NCBI GenBank assembly: GCA_963693305.1
Contig: OY855905.1
Span: 25,899,937 to 25,963,936 of the forward strand
DNA: 64,000 nt
DNA from: Meandrina meandrites
Taxonomy: Eukaryota > Cnidaria > Anthozoa > Scleractinia > Meandrinidae
Reading direction: 5' to 3'
Positions 51,601 through 63,275 of this stretch are shown here, piece by piece; the first letter of the stretch is position 1; each line of letters begins with the position of its first letter. Position numbers and translations under genes: made by a program. The notes beneath the pieces were generated by a model that worked only from the letters and a program-made list of their open reading frames with translations, was not told the DNA's origin and did no database searches.

Positions 51601-52847
51601 GAATTAAGTTGACAAGCAACTGCGACTTACTGATGTGATTAATAATCATCAAACAAACAAAAATCCAAAGTGATTGGCTTAAGCAGGAGACCATAGTTCC
51701 TGGTTAAAGTCTCTTTGACTGACACGCTGTGGAAGCGGCCGGGTGCACATGAACCAATGAATTCAAACAATTGAAGCCGATGAACACATAATAGTTCCTT
51801 GTTTAACCTTATGTGTAATTCCGAAGGGCTGCAAAACTGAACCTGCTCGCATGCAGGCATGTATGCGTTCGTTTGGTATAAACTGATTAAAGTTGTTCAA
51901 CGATCTAATAATATTATGTTTTGTCACAGTGTGTTGTTTTTGGTGTGTGTTCGATAGAAATTGCAGGCGTCTATTGTACCTCATGTCCAAAGCCTGTTAT
52001 TTGTTTGTTTGCGATCTTTATTTGTCTGTTTTGCCTGTCTGTAAAGTGTTTTGTCAAAATGTTTATCTGTTATGTGTTTTTGTCTTTCCTCCCTCTTCAT
52101 ACCACCCCGATCCATCTATAGATCTGGTTGTTTCTGTGTCTCAGTTTTTTCAATGTTGTGTTTCCCGCGAACTACATGTTTGGTCCCAACGTCGTATTTG
52201 TTTGGCACATTCTGTGCCTTCAGTTTTCTTTAGGATTAGCTGGTTATTCAGTTATTCCATACGGTCAGATATATCGCTCTGCAGATCTGTTAGAAACTTC
52301 TTTTCTGGAAAGTAACCAGACATTTAACTGTTAGGTTTGTTGTTAGCTGTTTGTTGTTAGCTGTTTAGTCAGTTCTGTTATCCAAACTGCCTGATTATTC
52401 AGTGTGTGTGTCACTTTCGCAGGAGAGCTGACAAACTTTGAGATGGAAAAAAGTGAAAAAGAATACCTAAACTTCTAAAACTAAGCCCTGGCTTTATTTC
52501 AGATGGGCTTATTTTCGGAAGGAAATTAACGTTTCAAAAATCATTGGATTTCTATCTGGGCGTGGGATACTCTGACTGAAATGTTTTTGATGCATACAAG
52601 AACTCCACTGAAGCTGTAAAACTCGCTGAACAGAACAACATGAAACCCTAACTGAAGTCCTTAAGTCGCTCTGTGCATTCTCTAACAATGTAAAATACAC
52701 TGAAAACGGGTCATACAACAGGAAATTATAATCAGAAAAGTTATATCTTTCGAATAGCTATTAATAAAGATTAGCCCATGGGCTTATAGTCGGCATGACT
52801 TACTGAGATTTGGGGGGTTTATTATTATCATTTTTTTCGTTTTTCTT

Positions 52848-52867
52848 GGGGGGGGGGGGGGGGGGGG
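52848..52867 (+). repeat. Run of 20 G
   Basis: An uninterrupted G-run followed by AGGGA, next to a T-rich tract. It could form a G-quadruplex or be a repeat edge. Confidence 0.85.
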
Positions 52868-54085
52868 AGGGAACTAACGTTCGGAATTTTCGGTATTCGG
52901 TATCGCCTGAATGTTGCTCAATTGTCTCTAAATAATATAAAAAATACTTATACCGCACTCAAATTATATTTCAGTCTTCTGTACTTCTCCTCCACTTTGA
53001 TTTGGTAATCTTCCATAAGATGAGCGACCTCGCCCACTCATATATGCATACGGAGCAGTTACAGAACTGAAGCACAAAGCGGATTTTGTAACTTGTGGCT
53101 AGCTAGCCCTGTGGTATATTATGCAATGTTAACTGTTCACCCCTATATTCAACTGTCGTTTGAAAAATTCTAGCGACACTGGAGAAGGAAGGAAATGTCA
53201 AGGGTCTTGATGTGAGAAGTGTCATCTTTTCCCTTTATGTATAGATACTTCCAAATTTGGACAGCCAAGGAGACTGAAATACACCCTTGTGATTCGTCCA
53301 ATACTTACTTTACCAAGATCAATTAATTGTTTGATCATGCTCTCCGCTCTAGTAAACTGTCTGTGAAACTCAGTAAACTGTTGAAAACCCAAAGGAAATT
53401 AAGGTCTGAACCTTTTGCCAAAGCAGGACTCACACATAAATTAATTAGATCAAAACGCGGGAAGAACAATCAGAATTTAACACTATAAGATATCCATTTT
53501 TTGCTCTTTGCTTCTCAGTTCACACTCTAGTTAGATCTTGTTGGTGTGTGCTATCAAGTACAGTAGTCTAAATTTTGTTTCTTTTAAAAATCGACTAAAA
53601 AGCGAGAGACCTCTTTGGCTGACTGTCTGGCTGTTAACTTCTGAACTGTGACAAACAAACTGGTCTTTCATGTCTTTAAATCGAAGGAAACTCAAACTGG
53701 TAGTTCCAAACAATCAATCACGACCTATTGAGAAAAAGCTAAGGAATACCGTCAAGTCAAAAATGCGTACCCGGCGAGGTCAAACCTCGGCTGGGTGATA
53801 TGAAAAGGATTTCTCAAGACATGGCTTAATTTCTGTCAGGCCGTTTAAATGAAGTTTAAGTTAATTTTTATCAGAAGACGAAGAAGTGGCATTCCTTATT
53901 TAAAAATTTAAAGAAGGAATGCTTGTTTGCAGTTTTTATTCATGCCAGTTGACGCACACGAGGACTGAATTCCTGAACCAAAAAGCGTGACCTTTCAGGA
54001 ACAGAAAAGACCACAGCTGAGCGTCTTTATGGCTACACTGATGACCGCTTCCATAAAATAACTATATGATATATAAGGGACGAGA

Positions 54086-54281
54086 TTGGGCAACCAAGTC
54101 GAGACCTACACAGAAAACTTTCAACGAAAAATGGGGTTCAGTGCTCTGCACGATTTTTGGGCGGGCAACCCAGACTACAAAACTTTCAACGAAAGTGGCG
54201 TTGCTCTGCACAGTTTCACTGACAGATGCATAAACGTTTCGTTGCTCTGCACAGTTTCACTGACAGATGCATAAACGTTTA
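54086..54281 (+). repeat. Nested tandem duplications (about 80 bp imperfect, 41 bp perfect)
   Basis: A 41-bp unit starting CGTTGCTCTGCACAGTTTC is repeated perfectly at 54199-54239 and 54240-54280. Before it, the stretch GGGCAACC...AACTTTCAACGAAA...TGCTCTGCAC occurs twice with changes. The perfect copy is therefore recent. Confidence 0.85.
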
Positions 54282-57228
54282 AGGGTGTGGACGAATATAA
54301 ATTCAGTTAAAAGCACAAGGAGTGCTTCCTTACAAAACGATATAAAGTTTAAAGTGATGAGAAACAGAGGCTTAAAAGTTACACCCACACCGTTAAGGCG
54401 TAACTGTTCTAAAGCTCTTGTAAGTTGATCTTGTTATACCACACAATTTAGTAGTGCATGGGAAAGAGTATTCGAAAATTCAATTTTTGTTCTCCATTTG
54501 TAAACATTGCGAGGCCCTTCTATAACTACAATGTTTGATTGTGTTTGGTTAATTTTGGTTCCATCTTTGACCCAAATTATAGCGTAGCCAATGTGTGGAA
54601 CGACATTCCGTTCAGTACTGCATAGCTGAGCAAATAATTTCCGCGAAAAAGGACCCTATCAAACCAATACTAAATTACTTATCGTCGACAACCTTCTCTG
54701 GTTGATATAGATATAAAGTTTTCATCAAATTCCAAATACAATGTCGTTTAGCTGGCAAAAGATAGTGCATCGCCGGATATTTTGCACTAACAGAAAAAGT
54801 GAACAGTAATTTCACAGCTTTGAAGTTTACTTTGGAATAAATGAGGTTATTTAGTAGCTTTGGGTAGGAAAAAATCTCGTCAATTCCTCCGTCATTACGG
54901 TCGGAATTAACTTGCTTCACAAGCCTAAAGGGAGTTTTTTTCAGTCGGCTAGTTTCCCTGTCAGCTGGCATATTCAGTTACGAGACGAAAGTGCTATAAT
55001 TGGCTATATGTTCTAACAATTAGTCGTAGACTATATGATGATGGATGGAGCTCGAGATAAAAGTATCGACAACACTAACAAATTAGTTACTGTTTCAGCC
55101 CCATGCTTGCTAGGTATTTCCGTCGAACGGAAGAAGTTAACATTTCTGACTGATTTCGGTCGGAAGAAAACCTAGCCAGAGAACTTAATACCACCACGAA
55201 AGTATGCACAGACCGTAATTTTACTAACACGGTGTCTATGAACTCATAAGGCATGCTTCTACAAGTTCTAGAGACTAGAACTCTGAAACACTCGAGGACG
55301 TTGTATAAGAATGATGACACACTTTTTCTTATGTGATTTACTAGGGATCATTGTCCGAAAGCTTTTCTTAAACGGTTGAACTGTCTAGCGTATTTATCAC
55401 GCGCGTATGCATGGTACTCAAAAAGTATGTAATCCATTCCATCTCATGGCCGTTATATGTCGGCGCCGAAAAGGCCTGTCCGCTCATCAGCAAAGGTCTT
55501 AAATTCATGTAAATCCGGCAAGTGAGTGTGTTTAACGTCGACCAAAGGGCAAAAGTTGATTCAACGCAGGGTTTCTTTGTGCTATCGATATAGCAGACGT
55601 ATTCTTTTCTTTGTTTTCGAAGAAAGAAAATATCTCTTTTCCTGACTGATGACACGTATGTTTCTTTTGGTTTTTACAGCTCTGCGTTTTGTTTCGTTCA
55701 CTTTGTTTCGTTCTCCGCGACTTTCAACAAGCAGAACTTGATACTGAGAATTTGGTTCTGCATTTTCCGGCGTCTCCTACGATCCATTCTTTCGCCAAAT
55801 TTGGTAAATTGCGCGTGTGTCTTGCATGTGTGATCTGTGATTCACGTTTCTATCAATACTCCCCAATGAGTAAAACCTGTTACAAGGTTTTAGTTATGGA
55901 CTAATGACGCAGCGATTGCGAGCTCTCCTAACCGACCGAACGACACCAGAAATCGGTTTCTGCTCCTTCATGATTAGAAAGAACACTTTCACTTGCTTTG
56001 TAGTGCATAAATTTCACGGTTAAAAACTTAAATAGACTACTATACTTACCTTTCGTAAGTACAGTGTTGCTTGGTGGTTTAGCTGTGTAACACAAAGTGG
56101 CTTCGCGCAATCAGTTAGAGAACTTTTGCAGGCAGCTTGGAAATGTTTTGGACTCTTCAATCTTCACTAATTAACCCAGAACTGATTTACACAATGCTTG
56201 ATCGATTCATTGGTTACCTAATTATGACATAAAACATTAGGAGACTTTTGTTTCAGCGAGTTAGGACCTTCGCCACAAAGAGCTCTACTCGACCGGAAGT
56301 TCAGTGAACAAAGGCAAGCCGTGTACCGAGAGGCGGACTTTTCCCGCGCATTAATCACGCAAATTATCTGTGAGCGAAGTTCAGGCGGGATGTAATTCAC
56401 CAGAGTGTAAAAATACCAAACAGACTAAGTTTTTCCATGCGTATCTGATGACGAAAAACATTGCCTTAAAAAACTGACCTTGTAGGTGCTGTATGCTTAA
56501 AGTAAATTAGCTATCATTAAATCGTTAACGGGTAAACAACACAGCCTTCCGAATGAGTTTTGAAAGTAATCAGATGTGGTACAAACGCATGTTAAAAGTC
56601 TCTCGTTTGGACCCTAAAATAAACGGGGTCTATTGGAAAATGCGTTTTTAATACGTAACAGATTTCGTGGTCTTATGCGCAGCCTGATTTAGCGTTTATC
56701 AAGGTTAAATCTTTATGGATGCATTTTCATAACTCAAATTAAAAAGCTCGGGTATTGTCTTTTCGAGACTCTCAAGTGAATGAATTCAAGGCATTTCCTG
56801 TTAGATGGCGAGTATTAGTGCAAATTATATTTGTAATTATAGAACCAGAAAACCATTTGGCTTTTTGTCAAAAGCGGAGAACTATCATTTTGCCTTAAAC
56901 GAAGCTCAAATGTGACATGTTTCTGTAGTCTACGTTTATATCCTTTACAACACCAAATTTATACCTTAACCATGGACCAGACCTCCCACTACACATGCAA
57001 GAACTTATTGTTATGAGAACAAAATAAACTTGAGTTTCCTGTTTTTCTTGCTTTCTTTGTTTCGTTTCCTGTTTATCTAACTGGCAGGACTTTACGCTCT
57101 ACAAAGATTACTGACTCAACAGTCCATCAAAATGATTGAAACTTTATGCAATCATGTGAGTTAAAAGTAATCCTCGGGCTTAAAGAAACTCCCTCATCAA
57201 GCTCCAGATTTATGGTCAAAAGTTACAT

Positions 57229-57279
57229 GTTAGTAATTACGTTATCACGTGATGTTAGTAATTAAGTAATCACGTGATT
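57229..57279 (+). promoter_or_regulatory. Tandem 25-bp repeat with two ATCACGTGAT palindromes
   Basis: GTTAGTAATTA(C/A)GT(T/A)ATCACGTGAT is present twice head to tail. Each copy has a CACGTG E-box inside a 10-bp palindrome at 57244-57253 and 57269-57278, a type bound by bHLH-ZIP factors such as MITF/TFE or USF. There is no gene near enough to assign it to. Confidence 0.4.
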
Positions 57280-59268
57280 CAGGACATGATAAAGGTTAAA
57301 ATCTTGTTTATTTCTTTGAGAGCTACAGTAAGAATTACTTTAAAAAATAAATAACCAGTTTAGATCGAAAGTCCAGACTGACAAACAATAGCCGTAAAAT
57401 CTTAAACCCCTGGGGATCATTTCGTTTCAACCCCTTAATAAAGGGATTAACGCACAGCGTTATAACAACCTCTTTTGAGAGGGCTGAGCAAAGCCAAAAA
57501 TTAAGGCGGCGGTAAACCCGAAGCCCGTTTTTCCATCTCTCGTTAGCGTTTTAAGCAATCCAAAAACCCTTTGCTCATTTCACAAAGCTATGTTTAGAGG
57601 TGTTTTGTAAATTTTTCGGTGATTTATGGTGATGTTTGGGAAGATATAGTTTTTCTCAAATGATTAGTAATATTTGGAGAAATAAGAAATATTTAAGATT
57701 TTAACACTAGAATTTGAAGTTAAAAATGAGTATATGGACACCCAAACAGTCCCTTGACAACCTGGGGTCAACTGTCTGGTGGCGTTGCAAAAATAATTTT
57801 CTTTCTTCTACCCTCAAAAAAGGGTGTGCCCCCGGTTTAAGAACGTGATCAGAACGTGTCTTATACCGCTTAGCATGACATCTGGGTTAGAGCTCAGAAC
57901 TTGGGGCATATTTTTTTCTCTTTGTTGCGAAATTGACAAATAAATGAACGGAAATTTAACTAATTTAAATCCATCCTACCAGAATTTAATCAACTTTGTC
58001 ATTGCTTGACGAGAGTGATATAAACGTGCACATAAACATGTTCAATTTAAACGTAGTTCGGAGTGATTGTCCATAATAACACTCGTTCTTTTTTAGCTCG
58101 AATCGTCTAAAATTAAGAACTCGGCAACAAAACGGCAATATCAAATAAAGCAGATAAATGAGACAAAAAGCTGTGGCACTGTTTCTATTCCGGAGCTTCC
58201 AGGTGCCAGCAGGTCAGGAGATAGACGTACAAGAACCAACTAGGGGTGTGAATAAAACAGTTAGGAATGCAAGGTCAGTACTGCGCGCGGAAATGGAATC
58301 GGGCAGTGCAAATGTTCTACAGCGCTAGAGAAATATTACCGTCCAAAACCTCAGTTAAAACACAGATAACGGACACGACTAAACATATTAGAATTTACCT
58401 CTATTTATCCGCTTCTTGCGATGTAAACTAGAAGAAGGTATTTAAAAAAAATTCCGGCGCAGGACAATCCGGCACAGCTTTTGTTAATTCAGTGTGATCC
58501 TTCACACGAAGCAAATGCCATCCAAAAACGGGGCTCCTACGAAAACGCTGTACGTAGAACTGTCAATAAAATGTTTTGTACAAGACATACAAGCGGGTGA
58601 AGACGAAGAAGGCGAGGAAGGCGGCAGAATTCTTTTAAGTATGCGCTTTCACTTCCATGTCGCAGGTGATCATGTGGTTAAAATGGTGCCCAGTCCTCCC
58701 CGGGCCATATTGAGAGGAGGATTGGGTTGAGGGAAGGATGCAGGCGCAAAAAGCGTACTTTTTTCCGTTTTCATGCTCGTCCGTACCGACCAGATGGTTC
58801 CTCCGGGCCCTTACACCTGTTAACGGAAGCAAAACAACAAAGAGTTCGATGGGTCTGGCGTTTGAAAGTTGGGCATGTACAATTCAACTGGTAGCAACTG
58901 GTAGCTAGAATTTTACGATTTAATACTTTCCAGGTTCGCCCGTTTCTCGACCGCTGGAGAACGAAGACCCTGGGTACGAGTTTGCCCTGCATACCCGTCA
59001 GGTCATTTTTCCTGCGCGCGCATCGACACCATAATATGTCGCCTCGCCTTTTGCAGACTGAACTTGTTTGAGGAAGGTAAAGTCGTGATTCATTTTTTCA
59101 TTCACTTCCCAGGCTTTCTCAAATTTACGAACAGCTTTTTTTTTACAAATAGTTAATGCTTTATACATTTAATGGCTAAGCCGCTCCTTTTGTGATCCTG
59201 GGGTTATTTATTCACAGTGGATTGTTCTCTGTGCGACAGGATAAGGCAGTAAATTTCAAAGGATAATT

Positions 59269-59379
59269 AACAATTATTCTTTGAAATCGAGGTGAATAGT
59301 GGCAGAATATTTACCGAGCCGCGTAGCGGCGAGGTAAATATTCTGCCGCTATTCACCAAGATTGAAAAGAATAATTGTT
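59269..59379. mobile_element. 111-bp palindrome centred on CCGCGTAGCGG
   Basis: Long inverted arms (outer AACAATTATTCTTT and AAAGAATAATTGTT, inner GGTGAATAGTGGCAG and CTGCCGCTATTCACC) around GAGCCGCGTAGCGGCGAG. It has the same layout as the palindromes at 29500-29659 and 62204-62235, and could be the end structure of a larger element that includes the 137-codon frame 59458-59871. Confidence 0.65.
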
Positions 59380-59977
59380 TTAGTATATACTCACGAAGTG
59401 ATCTCAAAACAGACAATCTAGACATTTTCAAAAGGAAACCTATGAAAGGCAATTTTATTGACGTCTAATTTGACGTCTCAATTCATGCGTGAAACACGTG
59501 CAAAACTATTTACAGATTCTTTTAACATGGCAAATACACAATCTTCGATAAAATCCTCGTCAAAATGGTCCTTTTACACAGTTCAAATCGGCAACTTTAA
59601 TCGAAAGTCTGCTTGGAAATCGATAACTGATGAAACAGAGTTTTCGAAGTTATCGAGAAAGGCTTGTTGTTTGGCTCGTTGCGAAGGTGCCTGTCAATGG
59701 CGGCTCAAAATTGAGGTCAGTGTTACCTTGGCTTGTTGTAATATGACCTGTCTTGTTTTCTTGCGGAGATATAAAACTTCAATTCTTCTTTTCTATGAGA
59801 AATTCGTTCTGTCAGGCAAACCAGTCTACAAAAATACTCGTAATGAGACAAATTGTAGTCGTGAAGATTAATTGCTGCCTATTTAGCGATGGGAGTGACT
59901 ATTCAGCACTCAGTTGATGTTGTGAGACTTCTCATTTTTCCATACATGAAGTATAAATCACACTTAACATTTTTAAG

Positions 59978-60004
59978 CGATGACGTCATTTTATGACGTC
60001 ATCG
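59978..60004. promoter_or_regulatory. 27-bp palindrome made of two consensus CREs
   Basis: The sequence is perfectly self-complementary apart from its T-rich centre and contains TGACGTCA twice, 9 bp apart. CREB/ATF-type bZIP dimers bind this octamer. It may be part of a mobile element, since TGACGTC motifs also occur at about 59458-59477. Confidence 0.5.
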
Positions 60005-60210
60005 GTTAATGCCGTAGAGCGGAAAAGCGATGGAATTTATGGAATTTTTGGTGTTACGGTGTTACGATTACTCCCTGAATTGAACCGAAGAGCATTGGGA
60101 ACTAGGTGCGTGGTTTGTGTTCTTGTTGTATTCGTCGTGCGAGTGGACGGGATCTGTTGTCTGCTGCAATCGACCGATCTTTCTAGAACCGAATAGAATT
60201 TGGAACTAAC

Positions 60211-60830
60211 TTCAGGGATAAACGTCAGTAGAAAAGAATTCAAGTAAAACTCAACAAGAAATCACGGCGTAGAACTCAAAGCAAAATACTCCCGGGCAGT
60301 TAGAAAGGACCGATTCTATGTATAAACGAAAGACACAAATTATATTTGATGTGTTTTATTAGATTTAGTAAACAGAAATCTTTACATTTTTTAAAAGAAA
60401 AAGGCTAAACATTTTCAAGACCGCGTTTGACCTTGTATCTTATGTCGTCAGTATCGGATGTCGCGCTACAAGATAACACAGCTTTTGTCAAACAGTCATT
60501 CAACACAGAAGTTGTTCAGGAATAAACGTCAGTAGAAAAGAAATCAAGTTTAACTCAACAAGAAAGCACTGCGTAGAACTTAAAGCAAACTACTCCCGGG
60601 CAGTTAGAAAGGAATAATTCTAAGTATAAGTGAAAGAGACTAATTATATTTGATGTGTTTTATAAGATTTAGTAAACAGAAATCTTTATTCTTTTTTAAA
60701 AAACAAAAGGGCTCAACAATTTCAAGACAGCGTTTGACCTTGTATCATATGTCGTCAGTATCAGATATCTCCCTGCAACATAACGCAACTTTTGTCGAAC
60801 AATTATTCAACACAGAAGTTGTCAGTTATT
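60211..60830 (+). repeat. Tandem duplication with a period of about 304 bp
   Basis: The segment from TTCAGGGATAAACGTCAGTAG at 60211 is repeated from 60515 (TTCAGGAATAAACGTCAGTAG). The likeness continues through ACTCCCGGGCAGTTAGAAAG, AGATTTAGTAAACAGAAATC, GTTTGACCTTGTATC and CAACACAGAAGTTGT. There are many point differences and small gaps, so the duplication is not recent. No coding capacity is apparent. Confidence 0.85.
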
Positions 60831-61044
60831 TTTATTAACTTTCTTGAAATTTTCTGTCAAATTTCCTGAAAATTCTTAAAGACCCCTTGTGAAACGTCAT
60901 CGCTTCTGCATGCATTGCGTGCCGTTTATTTTTTCAAGTTAAGGAGGCTCGAAGGAGTTTAGATATTTCCGTCTTTGGTATCCTATTGCAGCTACACCAA
61001 TAACGTTGAGGTTAAACTTTTAGTACAACTTTGTGAAGGTTTTA

Positions 61045-61096
61045 CCAATGAACAAATTGCAGTTGCTATGACGTCAAAATTCGTTGCCATGGCAAC
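61045..61096 (-). promoter_or_regulatory. X-box, CRE and CCAAT motifs, left arm of the fold-back element
   Basis: Read on minus: a perfect RFX X-box palindrome GTTGCCATGGCAAC (61083-61096), a consensus CRE TGACGTCA (61069-61076) and ATTGG (61045-61049). The gaps are 6 and 19 bp. This is the order and roughly the spacing of X1, X2 and Y in MHC class II SXY modules. Confidence 0.55.
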
Positions 61097-61438
61097 GTCA
61101 CATGTGGTCAAAGATACCTTATTTTTTACCGTTTGAGGCTAATAACTTAAAAACTAGACGGTGAAAGTTTTTGTTTTTCATATATGTTTGCCTACTGGGC
61201 AAAACAAACAATCTAACAGTGTTTAAAAAAATTCTGTAGGTAGGGTTCAGAACCACCTTAAATTACTGAAATAATGATGTAGCTTCGAATCCTACCTACA
61301 GAATTTTTTAGAAATTTGCAAAAATTTTTCTTTTGTCAGTTGGATAAAAATATATCAAAAACAGGAACTTTCACCGAGTAGTTTTTTAGTTATTAGCCTC
61401 AAAAGGTCCAAAATAGGGTATCTTTGACATCATATGGC

Positions 61439-61490
61439 GTTGCCATGGCAACGATTTTTGACGTCACAATGACGTCAATTTGTTCATTGG
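61439..61490 (+). promoter_or_regulatory. X-box, two CREs and ATTGG, right arm of the fold-back element
   Basis: An X-box GTTGCCATGGCAAC (61439-61452), CREs at 61459-61466 and 61470-61477, and ATTGG at 61486-61490. It is the inverted counterpart of the left-arm module, with one extra CRE. Confidence 0.55.
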
Positions 61491-61612
61491 TAAAACTTGT
61501 ACAAGTTTGTACTAAAAGATTTTCCTAAAAATTATTGGTATAGCTGCAATAGAACACCTAAAACGGGAAGGTCTAATTCTGAATAAACTGTTATGAGCCA
61601 CCTTAAAAAAAG

Positions 61613-61690
61613 TGTCAACAATAGGAATTGAACCCGGGCCGTCGAATTACCGCGCGGAAACGCTATCCACTAGGCTACCGACGACCAGCT
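61613..61690 (-). mobile_element. tRNA-like sequence (tRNA pseudogene or SINE head)
   Basis: On minus: GTCGGTAGCCTAGTGGATAG has an A-box-like block and GGGTTCAATTCC is a good B box at tRNA spacing. The acceptor and T stems do not pair well, so a functional tRNA gene is unlikely. It directly abuts the fold-back element. Confidence 0.5.
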
Positions 61691-61763
61691 GCAAAAACCG
61701 TAAAATTTTGGCTATATATCCTAACCTCAATATAAAGCTAACCGCAAGCAAACTAAGCTAACG

Positions 61764-61885
61764 TAGGCTAACCGGAGTGCTTTTTAGGCTAAACGGAGTG
61801 CTAGTAGGCTAACCGGAGTGCATAGTAGGCTAACCGAAGTGTATAGTAGGCTAACCGCAGTGCTGAATAGGCTAACCGGAGTGCT
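61764..61885 (+). repeat. Six-copy 21-bp tandem repeat
   Basis: Units of TAGGCTAACCGGAGTGC plus 3-4 variable bases (for example ATAG, TTTT, TGAA). The unit is nearly constant at 20-21 bp. A weaker partial unit precedes it from about 61738. Confidence 0.85.
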
Positions 61886-62203
61886 GTTTTGTATTCACAA
61901 CATGAACTGAGTGTTACGTGGTATAAAATATCATGAGGTGTCTTGCTATTGTCTCACAACATCAACTTCGTGAGCGATAGGTCGAATTGATCACAGTAAT
62001 TATCTCCATAAACAAACTGAAAAACACTTGTTTGCAAAACATGACTTCTTCACTTATCTTTAAAAACTTTCAGGCCAGAGTTCGTTGCCTTCTTGGTGTT
62101 TTCTGGCTTGGTGTCGTCTTTTATTTGCACTATTTTTGATTCTGAAACGCTAGCGAAACGCGAGTTTACGCCGGCCATTTTGTTTTATGTTTTATGGGAT
62201 AAT

Positions 62204-62235
62204 GCATTATTCACTCGGTAGCGAGTGAATAATGC
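62204..62235. repeat. 32-bp perfect hairpin
   Basis: GCATTATTCACTCG and CGAGTGAATAATGC around a short loop. It is the smallest of three palindromes in the window with a CG-rich centre and AT-rich arms. Confidence 0.75.
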
Positions 62236-63275
62236 GGCATTAGCCCGAGATAGCGAACCAATCAGATTGCTGGAATAGCCAAGATCACTGAGTGTGTATA
62301 TACTAATTAGACTCATCAGACATGTGGTCAAAGCTCGCACACACGGTGCAACCTTGCGTGCAATTTTGCGCGGTTTTGTCTGAATTTCATCTCCTGTGCA
62401 CCCTTGAAATTGCCTAACTGTAACATTGCTCGCAATCTCTTGGCACAACTGTCAGCTATTTCATGCCTTGGGACTATCCAATCTCCAACCCGAACATCTT
62501 TAAGAGCCAAACTACTTAACGGCTACAGTTTTCTCTCACTGGTTATTGGTTTCTTATTTAGCTGGCTGCCGTCGCCATTTTGGTTAACTTGCTGTAGACT
62601 TCCGAACACTTTTGCCGTTGCACGCAATGTAGGAATGAGTCAACCGGGGCTCCCGAATGATTGACACTTTTTAAAACATATGTTTGGTTCACTGGCAGTT
62701 GTCATCATATAACAATTGCTCGCATAACCGACTGCATATGCCATAGGAACATCACTAACAAACAATTTTAACGAAGAGACTGTCGTCTTTTGTCTATAAA
62801 AGTAGTTTTATTTCAATATATTTGGAGTAATAGATCTAGTTGTAAGTGTTCTTTCGTCATGTTTTAGAAGAAAGGCACAAATGTTTTAGGTACAAAACCC
62901 TTATTTCTCCTTTTCAGCTTTTCTTTCATCTTTCACTCGCTTCTTCTTATAACTTTAAACATCTCTCCAATAACTCGATACGACATTTTCCAACGTTTTC
63001 TGCATTAGAACGTTTCCGTTGAACTCGGTGTAATATATAGTTCACTATTTTTTAGTATATTTTTGTATATTATCCATTCAGGTTTCTTGTACAACAGTAC
63101 ATCAGTGATGAAGGTCTTACAATCCTTGATTGCTTTGATACGTGTTTTTCCGCAGACCGCAGATTATCTTGTGTGCGAAACCACTGATTATGATCGCGTG
63201 ACTGTGATTATTCGCGTGACTCCATCATTTCGACACTTGATATCACTTGCGTTACATATCGATCGTTGCTTATGC

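Larger units (their letters stand above)
47701..59268. other. Large region without a supported gene
   Basis: The longest frame, 48057-48620 on +, is 187 codons but begins with a non-ATG codon; its first internal ATG is far inside, and no domain is recognisable. A short open segment at 49790-49846 is flanked by an acceptor-like and a donor-like site but matches no family I know. Otherwise the region holds a G20 run (52848-52867), tandem duplications (54086-54281) and a duplicated E-box motif (57229-57279). Confidence 0.4.
60943..61603. mobile_element. 660-bp fold-back element with TTAA (or TTA) flanks
   Basis: The two halves are inverted copies over almost the full length: AAGGAGGCTC... at the left, ...GAGCCACCTT at the right, with matching blocks such as CTATTGCAGCTACACCAATA and TATTGGTATAGCTGCAATAG. 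TTAA borders both sides (60939-60942 and 61604-61607), which fits piggyBac-like insertion; TTA with an AGG end (PIF/Harbinger) also fits. The arms diverge by point changes, so the element is not brand new. No coding frame. Confidence 0.75.

Noticed and set aside
51893..52315. 140-codon frame rich in Cys, Phe and Val
   Set aside because: T-rich composition explains the apparent hydrophobic segments; overlapping frames in the same region are equally open.
61613..61690. Functional tRNA gene
   Set aside because: A and B boxes are present, but the acceptor and T stems pair poorly.
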